A DNA stretch of 64,000 bases, taken from positions 62,001 through 126,000 of the forward strand of contig CAXTSE010000004.1 of assembly GCA_964246985.1 (NCBI GenBank), written 5' to 3'. The DNA is from CAXTSE01 sp964246985. Lineage in GTDB: Bacteria; Actinomycetota; Actinomycetes; Actinomycetales; Microbacteriaceae. Shown here one piece after another: positions 1 through 8,772 of this stretch; position 1 is the first letter of the stretch, and each line of letters starts with the position of its first letter. The notes under the pieces were generated by a model that ran no database searches, was not told where the DNA came from, and saw nothing but the letters and a program-made list of their open reading frames with translations. The position numbers were made by a program, and so were the translations under genes.

Positions 1-1
1 A

Positions 2-802
2 TCGCAGCGGCGCCCACAGCAGCTCTCGGGCGGACAGCAGCAGCGGGTCGCCCTGGCGCGTGCCGTCGTGAACCGTCCGGCCCTGCTGCTGCTCGACGAG
101 CCGCTCGGTGCGCTCGACCTGAAGCTGCGTCGACAGATGCAGATCGAGCTGAAGCAGATCCAGGGCGACGTCGGGCTGACCTTCCTGCACGTCACCCACG
201 ACCAGGAGGAGGCCATGACCATGGCCGACACCATCGCGGTCATGAACAAGGGCCAGATCGAGCAGATGGGGGCGCCCGAGGAGCTCTACGAGCTGCCGCG
301 CACCGCCTTCGTCGCCAACTTCCTGGGGCAGTCCAACCTCTTCACCGGACCGGTCACCAGCTCGTCGGGCGACACGATCGTCGTCGACGTCGCGGGACGC
401 AAGGTCGAGATCCCGCGGGACCGAGCGCAGCGTCACGCCGGAGATGTGACGATCGGCGTGCGTCCCGAGAAGCTCATGCTGCAGGTCACCGAGCCGGCGG
501 CCGCCGCCGGAGTGAACCTGATCGGCCCCGGCCGCGTCGTCGACGTGTCGTTCAGCGGCGTCAGCACGCAGTACCAGGTGCAGGTGCCGGGGATCGGACT
601 GATGACCGTCTTCGCGCAGAACATGGTGTTCGGCCCGGTGGTCAATGTCGGCGCCGAGGTGTGGCTCACCTGGACCGTCGATCACGGGTTCGGCCTCGAG
701 GACGACCCGGCCGACGCGCCGCGCTTCGAGCCGGACGCCGACACGCACCAGATCGCGACGCAGCGTCGCGAGCGCCTCGAGGCGGAGCTCGAGGAGGCCT
801 GA
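2..802 (+). CDS. potA: Spermidine/putrescine-type ABC transporter ATP-binding protein (5' truncated)
   Basis: ATPase of an importer for polyamines or related organic cations, acting at the inner face of the membrane. The open frame enters at the window edge, so the Walker A region is missing. The ABC signature LSGGQQQR is read at about 26-49, before the first possible internal GTG at 68. Walker B with the D-loop (LLLLDEPLGALD) and the H-loop (HVTHDQEEAM) follow. The last ~110 residues look like the TOBE regulatory domain of PotA/MalK-type ATPases. The next two genes are permeases of the same system, starting 1 bp after its stop. No substrate-binding protein is visible; it may lie upstream of the window. 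Family call is firm; the exact substrate is inferred. Confidence 0.9.
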   Translation, partial: SQRRPQQLSGGQQQRVALARAVVNRPALLLLDEPLGALDLKLRRQMQIELKQIQGDVGLTFLHVTHDQEEAMTMADTIAVMNKGQIEQMGAPEELYELPRTAFVANFLGQSNLFTGPVTSSSGDTIVVDVAGRKVEIPRDRAQRHAGDVTIGVRPEKLMLQVTEPAAAAGVNLIGPGRVVDVSFSGVSTQYQVQVPGIGLMTVFAQNMVFGPVVNVGAEVWLTWTVDHGFGLEDDPADAPRFEPDADTHQIATQRRERLEAELEEA

Positions 803-803
803 C

Positions 804-1721
804 GTGGCGTTCGGAGCATTCGCCACTGCGACACCGGTCGCCGCCGAGCCGGCGGTCCGCAAGCGCAGCCCCATCGCGCTCTTCCTCCTCCTGCCGGGCG
901 CGCTCTACCTCGCCCTGTTCTTCCTGGTGCCGCTCGTCTCGCTGATCCTGACGAGCTTCCAGGCCCCGCGCGAGTTCGGCGACATCGGTCAGTACGACTA
1001 CGCCTTCCGGTGGGAGAACTACGTCACGGCGGTCGAGACCTACTGGCCGCACATCCTCCGATCGTTCGGGTACGCCGCCATCGCGACGGTGCTGGCGCTG
1101 CTCTTCAGCTACCCGCTCGCCTACTTCATCGGGGTGCGCCTGCGCCGCTATCCGCTCTGGCAGGCACTCGCACTCACGCTCGTGATCGCGCCGTTCTTCA
1201 TCAGCTTCCTGCTGCGCACCCTCGCCTGGAAGCAGATCCTCAGCGACGACGGCGCGGTGCTGACCTTCCTGCAGAGCCTCTCGGTCCTCCCCGCCGACGC
1301 CCACTTCACCGGCACGCCGCTATCTGTCATCTTCGGCATCACGTACAACTTCATCCCCTTCATGACGCTGCCGATCTACACCTCGCTCGAACGCCTCGAT
1401 CTCCGCTACGTGGAGGCCGGGGGAGACCTCTACGCCAGCCCGCTGGCCACGTTCGTGAAGGTCACCATCCCGCTCTCGATGCCGGGCATCGTCTCGGGCA
1501 CGCTGCTCACCTTCATCCCGGCATCGGGCGACTACATCAACGCGTCGAGCAGCTTCCTCGGAGCGCCCGACACCTCCATGATCGGCAACGTCATCGAGGC
1601 GAACTTCCTGCAGCTGCAGAACTACCCGGCGGCGGCCTCGCTGTCGATCATCCTCATGGCCGTGATCCTGGTGCTGGTGGCGGCGTACGTGCGTCGCACC
1701 GGGACGGACGACCTCCTGTGA
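804..1721 (+). CDS. potB: ABC transporter permease, PotB type
   Basis: First membrane subunit of the polyamine-type importer, 305 aa. The GTG at 804, one base after the ATPase stop, is chosen over the longer open frame from 645, because the extra N-terminus is a low-complexity shadow of the ATPase gene and residues after 804 are followed directly by the first membrane segment (about residues 25-47). Several hydrophobic segments follow. The EAA loop that docks on the ATPase is visible as VEAGGDLYAS, then PLSMPGIVSG. It overlaps the next permease by four bases (GTGA), indicating one operon. Confidence 0.88.
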   Translation: MAFGAFATATPVAAEPAVRKRSPIALFLLLPGALYLALFFLVPLVSLILTSFQAPREFGDIGQYDYAFRWENYVTAVETYWPHILRSFGYAAIATVLALLFSYPLAYFIGVRLRRYPLWQALALTLVIAPFFISFLLRTLAWKQILSDDGAVLTFLQSLSVLPADAHFTGTPLSVIFGITYNFIPFMTLPIYTSLERLDLRYVEAGGDLYASPLATFVKVTIPLSMPGIVSGTLLTFIPASGDYINASSSFLGAPDTSMIGNVIEANFLQLQNYPAAASLSIILMAVILVLVAAYVRRTGTDDLL

Positions 1722-2599
1722 GCGGGACCGTCGCGGGCGACGCGCTCGTCGCCAAGGCCGCTGCGGCGAAGCCCGGCCCGTCGGGGCGGGGTGGCGGCTT
1801 CCGGCTCGGCACGAGCGAATGGGGGCTCGGTGTCTACGCGATCATCGCGTTCACCTTCCTCCTGATCCCCATCATCTACACGATCGTGTTCTCGTTCAAC
1901 GACGTGCGACGCAGCAACATCGTCTGGCGGGGGTTCACGCTCGACAACTGGCTGAACGTCTGCGACCAGCAGGAGGTGTGCACGGCCTTCGGCAACAGCG
2001 TCCTGGTCGGCGTCGTGGCGACGCTGGCGGCGACGACCCTCGGCACGGCGATGGCCATCGCGCTGGTGCGCTACCGGTTCCGCTTCCGGTCGGCGACGAC
2101 CCTGCTGCTCTTCCTGCCGATGGCGACCCCCGAGATCGTGCTCGGCGCCGGCCTGGCAGCCCAGTTCCTGGCGGCGGGCGTGCCGAAGAGCCTGCTCACG
2201 GTCATCCTGGCCCACACGATGTTCTGCATCAGCTTCGTCGTGGTGACGGTTCGCGCTCGCGTCGCGAGCCTCGATCCCGCCCTCGAGGAGGCGGGACGCG
2301 ACCTCTACGGGAGTCCTGCCCAGGTGTTCTGGCGCATCACGTTCCCGCTCCTGCTGCCCGGCATCGTGGCGGCCGCGCTGCTGTCCTTCGCGCTGAGCTT
2401 CGACGACTTCATCATCACCAACTTCAACTCCGGCGCCGCGGTCACCTTCCCGAAGTACGTCTACACCGCCGTGTCGCGGGGCATCCCCGCGCAGGCCAAC
2501 GTGATCGCCTCGGCCGTCTTCTTCGCCGCCATCATCGGAGTCGTCATCGCCCAGGTGTCGGCGGCTGCGCGTCGCAAGAGGCTCGCCAAAGAGGGATAG
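1718..2599 (+). CDS. potC: ABC transporter permease, PotC type
   Basis: Second membrane subunit of the importer, 293 aa. The start is GTG at 1718 inside the stop of the preceding permease. An Ala/Gly-rich cytoplasmic N-terminus of about 35 residues precedes the first membrane helix. The EAA loop is read as EEAGRDLYGS, then PLLLPGIVAA. Together with the preceding two genes it completes an ATPase-permease-permease set of the PotABC family. Polyamine substrate is inferred from family resemblance and from the aminotransferases nearby. Confidence 0.88.
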   Translation: MSGTVAGDALVAKAAAAKPGPSGRGGGFRLGTSEWGLGVYAIIAFTFLLIPIIYTIVFSFNDVRRSNIVWRGFTLDNWLNVCDQQEVCTAFGNSVLVGVVATLAATTLGTAMAIALVRYRFRFRSATTLLLFLPMATPEIVLGAGLAAQFLAAGVPKSLLTVILAHTMFCISFVVVTVRARVASLDPALEEAGRDLYGSPAQVFWRITFPLLLPGIVAAALLSFALSFDDFIITNFNSGAAVTFPKYVYTAVSRGIPAQANVIASAVFFAAIIGVVIAQVSAAARRKRLAKEG

Positions 2600-2609
2600 C
2601 GTCGTCGGC

Positions 2610-3581
2610 ATGACCCGTGCCGCCGCCGCCCTGTCCTTCGGATCCGCCGGCGTCATCGACCTGATCGATGTCGCCGACCGCGAGCCCGGCGAGGGGGAGG
2701 TGCTCGTGACCATCCGCGCGGCGGGGCTGAATCCCTATGAGCTGAAGCGGGTGCGCGGCGACTTCGGCACGGACGCGTCACAGCTGCCCCTGCGCCTCGG
2801 CAGCGAGGCAGCCGGAGTGGTCGCGGCGATCGGCGGGGGTGCGAGCGCGACGCTCGCCGACGGCACGCCCGTCGCCGTCGGCGACGAGGTCTTCGGCAGC
2901 CGCTTCTCGGGGGCTGCGGCCGAGCGCGTCGTGACGAAGGCCGCCGGTCTGCTGCGGAAGCCCGCCGCCCTGTCGTTCGAGCAGGCGGCCGGCCTCCTGT
3001 CGGTCGGGACGACCGCCGCGCACGCCCTCGTCGCGGTCGGGCTCGCCGATGCGACGGCGGCCCGCGACGCTGTCGTGCTGATCCACGGGGTCGCGGGCAG
3101 CGTCGGGCGGATGGCGGCGCAGCTCGCCCTGCACCGCGGCGCCCGCGTGATCGGCACCGCGGCGGCGGGGCGGCACGACGAGCTGCGCGAGCTGGGCGTC
3201 GAGCCCGTCAGCTACGGCGACGGCCTCGGCGACCGCGTGCGACCGCTCGCTCCGCACGGTGTGGACGCCTCCATCGACACCGTGGGCACCGACGAGGCCC
3301 TCGAGGTGTCGCTCGACCTGACAGGCGACCCGGCGCGCGTGGTCACGATCGTCAACTTCGCGGCGGCCGTCGCGGCCGGCGCCCGGGCGATCGGCGGCGG
3401 GCCGGGGGCCGATCCCGGCAGCGCGATCCGGGCCGCAGCCCGGTTCGAGCTGGCCGCCCTCGCTGCCGAGGGCGCGATCACCGTGCCTCTGGCCAGAGTC
3501 CTTCCGCTCACCGAGGCTCGCGCGGGCTATCAGCTGGTCGAGGGCGGCCATGCGGGCGGCAAGGTCGTCCTGACGCCCTAG
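2610..3581 (+). CDS. NADP-dependent oxidoreductase, quinone reductase-like (MDR superfamily)
   Basis: Medium-chain dehydrogenase/reductase of the zinc-free quinone-oxidoreductase branch, 323 aa. The N-terminal GroES-like part includes the GDEVFG motif near residue 90. The Rossmann fold carries the nucleotide-binding stretch HGVAGSVGRMAAQLA near residues 155-170. No structural zinc cysteine cluster is seen. It starts 10 bp after the permease stop on the same strand, so it may be co-transcribed with the transporter, although no functional link is obvious. Likely reduces quinones or enones with NADPH; the substrate is unknown. Confidence 0.82.
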   Translation: MTRAAAALSFGSAGVIDLIDVADREPGEGEVLVTIRAAGLNPYELKRVRGDFGTDASQLPLRLGSEAAGVVAAIGGGASATLADGTPVAVGDEVFGSRFSGAAAERVVTKAAGLLRKPAALSFEQAAGLLSVGTTAAHALVAVGLADATAARDAVVLIHGVAGSVGRMAAQLALHRGARVIGTAAAGRHDELRELGVEPVSYGDGLGDRVRPLAPHGVDASIDTVGTDEALEVSLDLTGDPARVVTIVNFAAAVAAGARAIGGGPGADPGSAIRAAARFELAALAAEGAITVPLARVLPLTEARAGYQLVEGGHAGGKVVLTP

Positions 3582-3596
3582 CGGGCGGGCGGCAGG

Positions 3597-4538
3597 TCAG
3601 ATCGCGGAGGTGACCGACGGATCCCCGACCAGCGCCGTGAGCTCATCGGCGCGTTCGCGGGTGATCACCCCGGCCGCGGCGAGCACCGAGAGCGCGACCG
3701 CATGCGTCGGACGCCGCGCACCGTCGAGCACCTTGACCGCGACCGTCGCAGAGCCGGGCACCGCGATCGCGAGCACGCCGTCGGCGCCCCGCTTCACGAG
3801 GTAGCCGGTGCTCTCGATGAGGACGGTGTCGGGGCATCCGGGTCCCTCGACGGTCCACGGCGAGGCGCGCACGGCCTCGACGATCGCCGAGCCGCCCGCC
3901 GCCGCGCCGGCGGCGACCCGACCGAACCCGCGCGCGAACCCGGCGAGCGAGAGCGCCGGGGTCGGCGCGAGACAGCCGTCGACACCCCAGTGGGCCACCC
4001 GCTCGCTCGAGAGAGCCTCGACGGTGCCGGCGATCGCCTGCTGCATCGGATGCGCACGATCGAGGTACGAGGCGACATCCCAGCCCGCGGCGACCGAGGC
4101 CACGAGGAATCCGGCGTGCTTGCCCGAGCAGTTCATCGTCAGCCTGCTCGGTCCACCCGCCGCGGATCGCGAAGCCGGGTCCTCGGGCCAGTGAGAGGGA
4201 CACCCGAGGGCCGCCCGATCCAGCCCGACCGAGTCCAGCATCCGCTCCACGACCGCGACGTGGGCAGGTGTGCCGACGTGGCTCGCGACCGCGAGCCCGA
4301 GGCTGTCACCGACCAGGTCGGCGCCCGTGTCGAGGGCGGCCGTCGCCTGCAGGGCCTTGAGCGCCGACCGTGGATAGACCGCGGCCCCGACGTCGCCGAA
4401 GGCGGACTGCACGGCTCCGTCGGCGTCGACGAGCACCGCGATGCCGAGGTGGCGCGATTCGACGAAGCCGGAGCGCAGCACGCGCGCCAGCTCGACGGTG
4501 CCGGACGCCTCGAGCTGTCCGGGGGCCGGTGCGGTCAT
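3597..4538 (-). CDS. L-asparaginase II family protein
   Basis: Member of the asparaginase_II family (Pfam PF06089), 313 aa, predicted to hydrolyse L-asparagine to aspartate and ammonia. Family features are seen: SGFVESRH near the N-terminus, SHVGTPAHV, MNCSGKHAGF and VDGCLAPT. The ATG at 4538 is preferred over the further upstream start at 4613, which would extend into the preceding aminotransferase. The gene lies 19 bp downstream of that aminotransferase on the same strand, so the two probably form an operon for nitrogen release from amino compounds. It converges on the oxidoreductase with only 15 bp between stops. Confidence 0.85.
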   Translation of the reverse strand: MTAPAPGQLEASGTVELARVLRSGFVESRHLGIAVLVDADGAVQSAFGDVGAAVYPRSALKALQATAALDTGADLVGDSLGLAVASHVGTPAHVAVVERMLDSVGLDRAALGCPSHWPEDPASRSAAGGPSRLTMNCSGKHAGFLVASVAAGWDVASYLDRAHPMQQAIAGTVEALSSERVAHWGVDGCLAPTPALSLAGFARGFGRVAAGAAAGGSAIVEAVRASPWTVEGPGCPDTVLIESTGYLVKRGADGVLAIAVPGSATVAVKVLDGARRPTHAVALSVLAAAGVITRERADELTALVGDPSVTSAI

Positions 4539-4557
4539 CGGCGAGCCCGCCGCGGGA

Positions 4558-5925
4558 TCAGAGCGCCGCGAGGGCGTCGTCGAGCACGCCGATCGCGTCG
4601 CGCAGCTGCGCATCGGTGATGGCGAGCGACGGCAGGAACCGCAGCACGTTGCCGTAGGTGCCCGCCGTCAGCACCAGCACGCCCTGCTGGGCCGCGTAGG
4701 CGGCGATCGCGCCGGGAGCGGCGGCGAGGGGCGCGCGAGTCTCGGGGTCGATGAGCTCGATCGCGATCATGGCGCCCTTGCCGCGCACCTCGGCGATGAT
4801 CGGGTGCCTGGACTGCAGGTCGGCGAGCGCCGAGCGGAGGACGGCCTCGATCTCGGCGGCGCGCGCCAGCAGGCCGTCGCGCTCGATGTGGGCGAACACG
4901 GCGACAGCAGCCGCACAGGCGACCGGGTTGCCGCCGAAGGTGCCTCCCAGCCCGCCGGGCTGCGAGGCGTCCATGATCTCGGCACGACCGGTGACGCCGG
5001 CCAACGGCAGGCCACCGGCGATGCCCTTGGCGGACAGCACCATGTCGGGCACCAGCCCGAAGTGCTCGGACGCGAAGTAGGCGCCCGTGCGGGCCATGCC
5101 GCTCTGGATCTCGTCGGCGATGAAGACGATACCGTTCTCGGTGCACCACTCCTGCAGGGCGGGGAGGTAGCCGTCGGCGGGCACGATGAAGCCGCCCTCA
5201 CCCTGGATCGGCTCGACCACGAGGCAGGCGAGGTCGGATGCCCCCACCGTCTTCTCCAGGTAGCCGATGGTGCGCGCGGCCGCGTCGGCGCCGGAGAGTC
5301 CGTCGTGCAGCGGGTACGAGTTGGGGGCGCGGTAGATGTCTCCCGCGAATGGACCGAAGCCCAGCGAGTAGGGCATCGCCTTGAAGTTCATGGCCATGGT
5401 GAGGTTGGTGCGGCCGTGGTACGCGTGCTCGAGCACGGCGACACCCGCCCGCCCGGTGTGCTTGCGGGCGATCTTGACGCCGTTCTCGACGGCCTCCGCG
5501 CCCGAGTTGACGAGCACCGTCTTCTTGGCGAAGTCGCCCGGTGTGTGCGCGGCCAGCAGCTCGGCGACCTGGACGTACTCCTCGTAGGGCGTGATCGTGA
5601 AGAGAGTGTGCACGACGTCGCCCAGCTGCGCCTGCGCGGCCGCGACCACCGACTGCTCGGTGTGCCCGACCGTCGTCACTCCGATGCCGGCTCCGAGGTC
5701 GAGGAAGGCGTTGCCGTCGACGTCCTCGAGGATCGCCCCGTGCGCGCGGGCGATGTAGACGGGGAGGGCGGACGCGACGCCGTCGGACACGACCGCCCGA
5801 CGACGCTCCTGCAGGGCGAGCGACCGCGGGCCGGGAATGGCGGTGACGATGCGGCGCTCGGTCGGCACCGGCGTCGGCTCGGTGGAGGGCGCTAGCGTGG
5901 GGGCGGGCAGCGTGTCGGTCATCAT
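4558..5925 (-). CDS. gabT: 4-aminobutyrate--2-oxoglutarate aminotransferase (copy 1)
   Basis: Class-III PLP aminotransferase of 455 aa, expected to move the amino group of GABA (or a related omega-amino compound) to 2-oxoglutarate. Family motifs in order: NSGAEAVENGVKIAR, HAYHGRTNLTMAM, EPIQGEGGFI, ADEIQSGMARTG, then LSAKGIAGG with the probable PLP lysine near residue 300. The start has two consecutive ATG codons (5925 and 5922). It is divergent from the OsmC gene with 34 bp between, and upstream of the asparaginase. A second similar gene lies at 8769-10091. Together with the polyamine-type transporter this suggests putrescine/GABA catabolism, which is inference. Confidence 0.9.
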   Translation of the reverse strand: MMTDTLPAPTLAPSTEPTPVPTERRIVTAIPGPRSLALQERRRAVVSDGVASALPVYIARAHGAILEDVDGNAFLDLGAGIGVTTVGHTEQSVVAAAQAQLGDVVHTLFTITPYEEYVQVAELLAAHTPGDFAKKTVLVNSGAEAVENGVKIARKHTGRAGVAVLEHAYHGRTNLTMAMNFKAMPYSLGFGPFAGDIYRAPNSYPLHDGLSGADAAARTIGYLEKTVGASDLACLVVEPIQGEGGFIVPADGYLPALQEWCTENGIVFIADEIQSGMARTGAYFASEHFGLVPDMVLSAKGIAGGLPLAGVTGRAEIMDASQPGGLGGTFGGNPVACAAAVAVFAHIERDGLLARAAEIEAVLRSALADLQSRHPIIAEVRGKGAMIAIELIDPETRAPLAAAPGAIAAYAAQQGVLVLTAGTYGNVLRFLPSLAITDAQLRDAIGVLDDALAAL

Positions 5926-5959
5926 CCGATTGTACTCGCGCGCAAAACGAAGGATTCCG

Positions 5960-6427
5960 ATGAAACTCGATCATTCCTATGCGGTTTCCGTCGAATGGAC
6001 GGGCAACCGGGGCACGGGAACCTCCGGATACCGCGCCTACGGTCGCGACCACGTCGTGCGCGCCGAGGGCAAGCACGACATCCAGGGCTCGAGCGACCGC
6101 ACCTTCCACGGGGATGCCGACCGCTGGAACCCCGAGGAGCACCTCCTCGCGGCGCTCAGCCAGTGCCACCTGCTCAGCTACCTGCACGTCGCCGCATCGC
6201 ACGGTGTCGTGGTCGTGGCCTACGAGGATGCCGCCACCGGGCTGATGCGCACCGACGAGACCGGGGGAGGCCGCTTCATCGAAGCGACCCTGCGACCGGT
6301 GGTGACCATCTCATCCGGCGACCCCGAGCTGGCGCTGGCTCTGCACCACGAGGCGAGCACGAAGTGCTTCATCGCCGCGAGTGTCGCCTTCCCCGTGCGT
6401 CACGAGCCTCGCATCCTGACCGCCTGA
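5960..6427 (+). CDS. OsmC family protein
   Basis: OsmC/Ohr-type protein of 155 aa; members are usually cysteine-based peroxidases acting on organic hydroperoxides. Two spaced cysteines expected for the family are visible, one in LSQCHLLSYL near residue 75 and one in STKCFIAASV near residue 137. The ATG at 5960 follows an AAGGA Shine-Dalgarno at about 5949-5953; the longer open frame from 5837 overlaps the divergent gabT and is rejected. Substrate and regulation are not evident. Confidence 0.85.
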   Translation: MKLDHSYAVSVEWTGNRGTGTSGYRAYGRDHVVRAEGKHDIQGSSDRTFHGDADRWNPEEHLLAALSQCHLLSYLHVAASHGVVVVAYEDAATGLMRTDETGGGRFIEATLRPVVTISSGDPELALALHHEASTKCFIAASVAFPVRHEPRILTA

Positions 6428-6445
6428 GTCACTATCTTGGTCGCC

Positions 6446-7735
6446 ATGGCGAGCATCCAGAATCCTCTGCGCCGCGGGCTCCTCACGGCGGAGACGTCGA
6501 AGGAGGGCGACCGCGCGACGACGCTCGAGCTGTTCTTCGATCTCGTGTACGTCTTCGCCTTCACCCAGGTCACCGCGCTCATGTACCACGGGTACGAGGA
6601 GGGCGACGGCGCGATCGCGGTGGTGCAGGGTCTCGTGATCCTCGCCCTGGTGTGGTGGTCCTGGACGTCGTACACCTGGCTCGCCAACCAGGCGCACGCC
6701 GACCGTGGCATCGTCCGTGTCGGCGTGATGCTCGCCATCGTGCTGATGTTCCTGCTGTCGCTGGTCGTGCCGGAGGCCTACCACGACCTCGAGGGCGGGC
6801 TCTTCGCCCCCCTGGTGTTCGTCGTCGCGTACGTCGCGGTGCGCGTCGTGCACGCGGTCGTCTACATGATCGCCGCGGGATCCGACACGGCACTCCGGCG
6901 CCAGGTCGTCGTCAGCATGTTCAGCGCGCTGCTGCCCGCGACGGCGGTGCTCGTCGTCGGCGCGTTCCTCGGCGAGCCCTATCAGGTGTGGATCTGGCTG
7001 GTCGCGATCGCGCTGGACCTGACCGTCGTGCGCCTCACGTCGTCGGGCGGGAGCTGGCGCATCAACTCCGTGTCGCACTTCGCGGAGCGGCACGGACTCG
7101 TGGTGATCCTCGCGCTCGGCGAGTCGGTGGTGGCCATCGGCCTCGGCGTCGCGCAGCTGCCGATCACCGCCGAGATCGTCGTGGGATCGGTGCTGTCGGT
7201 CGGCATCTGCATCGCCCTGTGGTGGGTGTACTTCGGCCACGCCGCCCCGGAGCTCGAGCACCGCATCGCACGCATCCCGCCCGCGCAGCGCCTCGACGTG
7301 GCCACCGACGTCTACACGTACCTCCACCTGTCGCTCGTGGCGGGCATCGTGCTCGCCGCGCTCGGCATCGAGCAGGCCATGGCCCATCTGGAGGGCGGCG
7401 AGCGGCTCGGAGCGTTCGGCGCCGCGGCGCTCGGCGGAGGCATCTCGCTCTACCTGGCCGGCACCGCGGTGATCTGGAGACGAGCGACCGGCCAATGGGC
7501 GGTGATCCGCTTCGCCGGCGCCACGCTCGCGCTCGCCGCGATCCCGGTCGCCGCGGCCACTCCCGCGATGGCGTCTCTCGGTGTCGCGTGCGTGGCGCTC
7601 GTGGTGCTGATGGTCGCCGAGGCGGTGATCGGACCACGCGGCAAGCTGAGCATGACGCGCGCGGAAGATGCGGCCGAGCACTCGGGCGGCCCTGCACCGT
7701 CTGAGGTCTCGAGCGGGTCCGGCGCGGAGGCCTAG
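6446..7735 (+). CDS. Low temperature requirement protein A (LtrA) family membrane protein
   Basis: Polytopic membrane protein of 429 aa resembling LtrA, which was first linked to growth of Listeria at low temperature; its biochemical role is unknown. The N-terminal ELFFDLVYVFAFTQV signature and the later ERHGLVVILALGESVVAI stretch are typical. About ten to twelve hydrophobic segments are seen, and the C-terminus is short and charged. ATG 6446 is preferred to an in-frame TTG nine bases earlier. Its TAG stop shares the palindrome CTAG with the stop of the convergent gene. Confidence 0.85.
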   Translation: MASIQNPLRRGLLTAETSKEGDRATTLELFFDLVYVFAFTQVTALMYHGYEEGDGAIAVVQGLVILALVWWSWTSYTWLANQAHADRGIVRVGVMLAIVLMFLLSLVVPEAYHDLEGGLFAPLVFVVAYVAVRVVHAVVYMIAAGSDTALRRQVVVSMFSALLPATAVLVVGAFLGEPYQVWIWLVAIALDLTVVRLTSSGGSWRINSVSHFAERHGLVVILALGESVVAIGLGVAQLPITAEIVVGSVLSVGICIALWWVYFGHAAPELEHRIARIPPAQRLDVATDVYTYLHLSLVAGIVLAALGIEQAMAHLEGGERLGAFGAAALGGGISLYLAGTAVIWRRATGQWAVIRFAGATLALAAIPVAAATPAMASLGVACVALVVLMVAEAVIGPRGKLSMTRAEDAAEHSGGPAPSEVSSGSGAEA

Positions 7736-8772
7736 ACCGTCGGCGGCGGGTTCGTGCTGTCGAGCTGCTGATACAGGTCGGCGTAGTCCGCATCCAAAGC
7801 GACCAGCTGGTCGACCAGCACGTTGTAGGCGGCGATGTCGGTGTTGAGAGTGGTCAGCTCGGCCATGAGGGCGTCTTGACGCGCGACCAGGGCGGCACGC
7901 GCGGCGGCGAACTGCGCCTGCGACGGGAAGTCGCCCGCATCGGCACGGACGTTGAACGCGTCGATATCGGTCGAGAGCTGGGCGCTCGCCGCGTCGAAGG
8001 CGGCCTGTCGAGCCGCGAGGTCCGCGTCGAGCGCGTCGACCTGCGCCGACAGGTCGGCGAGCTGCTGCTCGTACAGCTCGAGCAGCACGACCGACTGGGA
8101 GTAGCGCGCCAGGACCCTGCTGCGGTCGGAGAAGTAGATCGCGTAGTGCGCCTCGAGTTCCGGGGGCAGGTCGGCGTACTCGGTGCCGATCCGCGAATGC
8201 CACTCGTCGGCGTATTGCTCCGGGTCGTAGCTGCCGTCGAGGGTCTCGAAGGTCGGGTCGTCGCCCGGCAGCGTCGCAATGAACTCGTCGATGAGCGCGT
8301 CCACCCGCGCGCGGTCGTCGTCGGTCAGGCGCTCGTAGGCGGCGTGCAGCATCTCGTGCGCCGCAGTCACCTCCGTGGTGCCCGCCAGGCGCTGGTCGGT
8401 GACGGAGTAGATGAAGATCTCCGACCGGAAGTAGCAGCCGAGGGTGCCCTCGGACTCCACCGAGCAGTCCTTGTTGAAGGCGCTCGCGGTCTCGATCTCC
8501 GGCGTGGACGCCAGGAAGATCCGTCGCCCGGTCTCGCTCATCCCCGTCGCGTCGGCGAGCGCAGCGATGTCGGCGGGCGTCGGCTCGGTGAGCACCGTGT
8601 AGTGGTCCTGGTAGGCGGTGACCCGGTACGGATCCCACGGGGCCAGCACCAGCACGACCCCGACGATGAGGGCGGCCGACACGATTCCGAGCACGAGCGG
8701 CCATCGGCGTGGGCGCGGCCCGCGATGGCGGCCCCACGGCGTGTGCCGCGGGGGTGCGAAGGGCGCGCTCAC
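7732..8772 (-). CDS. Membrane-anchored protein with HExxH-type motif and coiled-coil C-terminus, function unknown
   Basis: Unrecognised protein of 346 aa. After a basic Pro/Arg-rich N-terminus there is one membrane segment (about residues 24-45), so the rest is probably outside the cytoplasm. The motif HEMLHAAYE near residue 140 matches the HExxHxxxE arrangement of many zinc peptidases. Two cysteines (in KDCSVESEGTLGCYF) lie about 30 residues before it and could form a disulfide. The last ~150 residues are Ala/Asp/Leu-rich and look like a long coiled coil. It starts with GTG overlapping the stop of the second aminotransferase (GTGA), so the two are translationally coupled. Protease activity is only a possibility. 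Confidence 0.8.
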   Translation of the reverse strand: MSAPFAPPRHTPWGRHRGPRPRRWPLVLGIVSAALIVGVVLVLAPWDPYRVTAYQDHYTVLTEPTPADIAALADATGMSETGRRIFLASTPEIETASAFNKDCSVESEGTLGCYFRSEIFIYSVTDQRLAGTTEVTAAHEMLHAAYERLTDDDRARVDALIDEFIATLPGDDPTFETLDGSYDPEQYADEWHSRIGTEYADLPPELEAHYAIYFSDRSRVLARYSQSVVLLELYEQQLADLSAQVDALDADLAARQAAFDAASAQLSTDIDAFNVRADAGDFPSQAQFAAARAALVARQDALMAELTTLNTDIAAYNVLVDQLVALDADYADLYQQLDSTNPPPTV

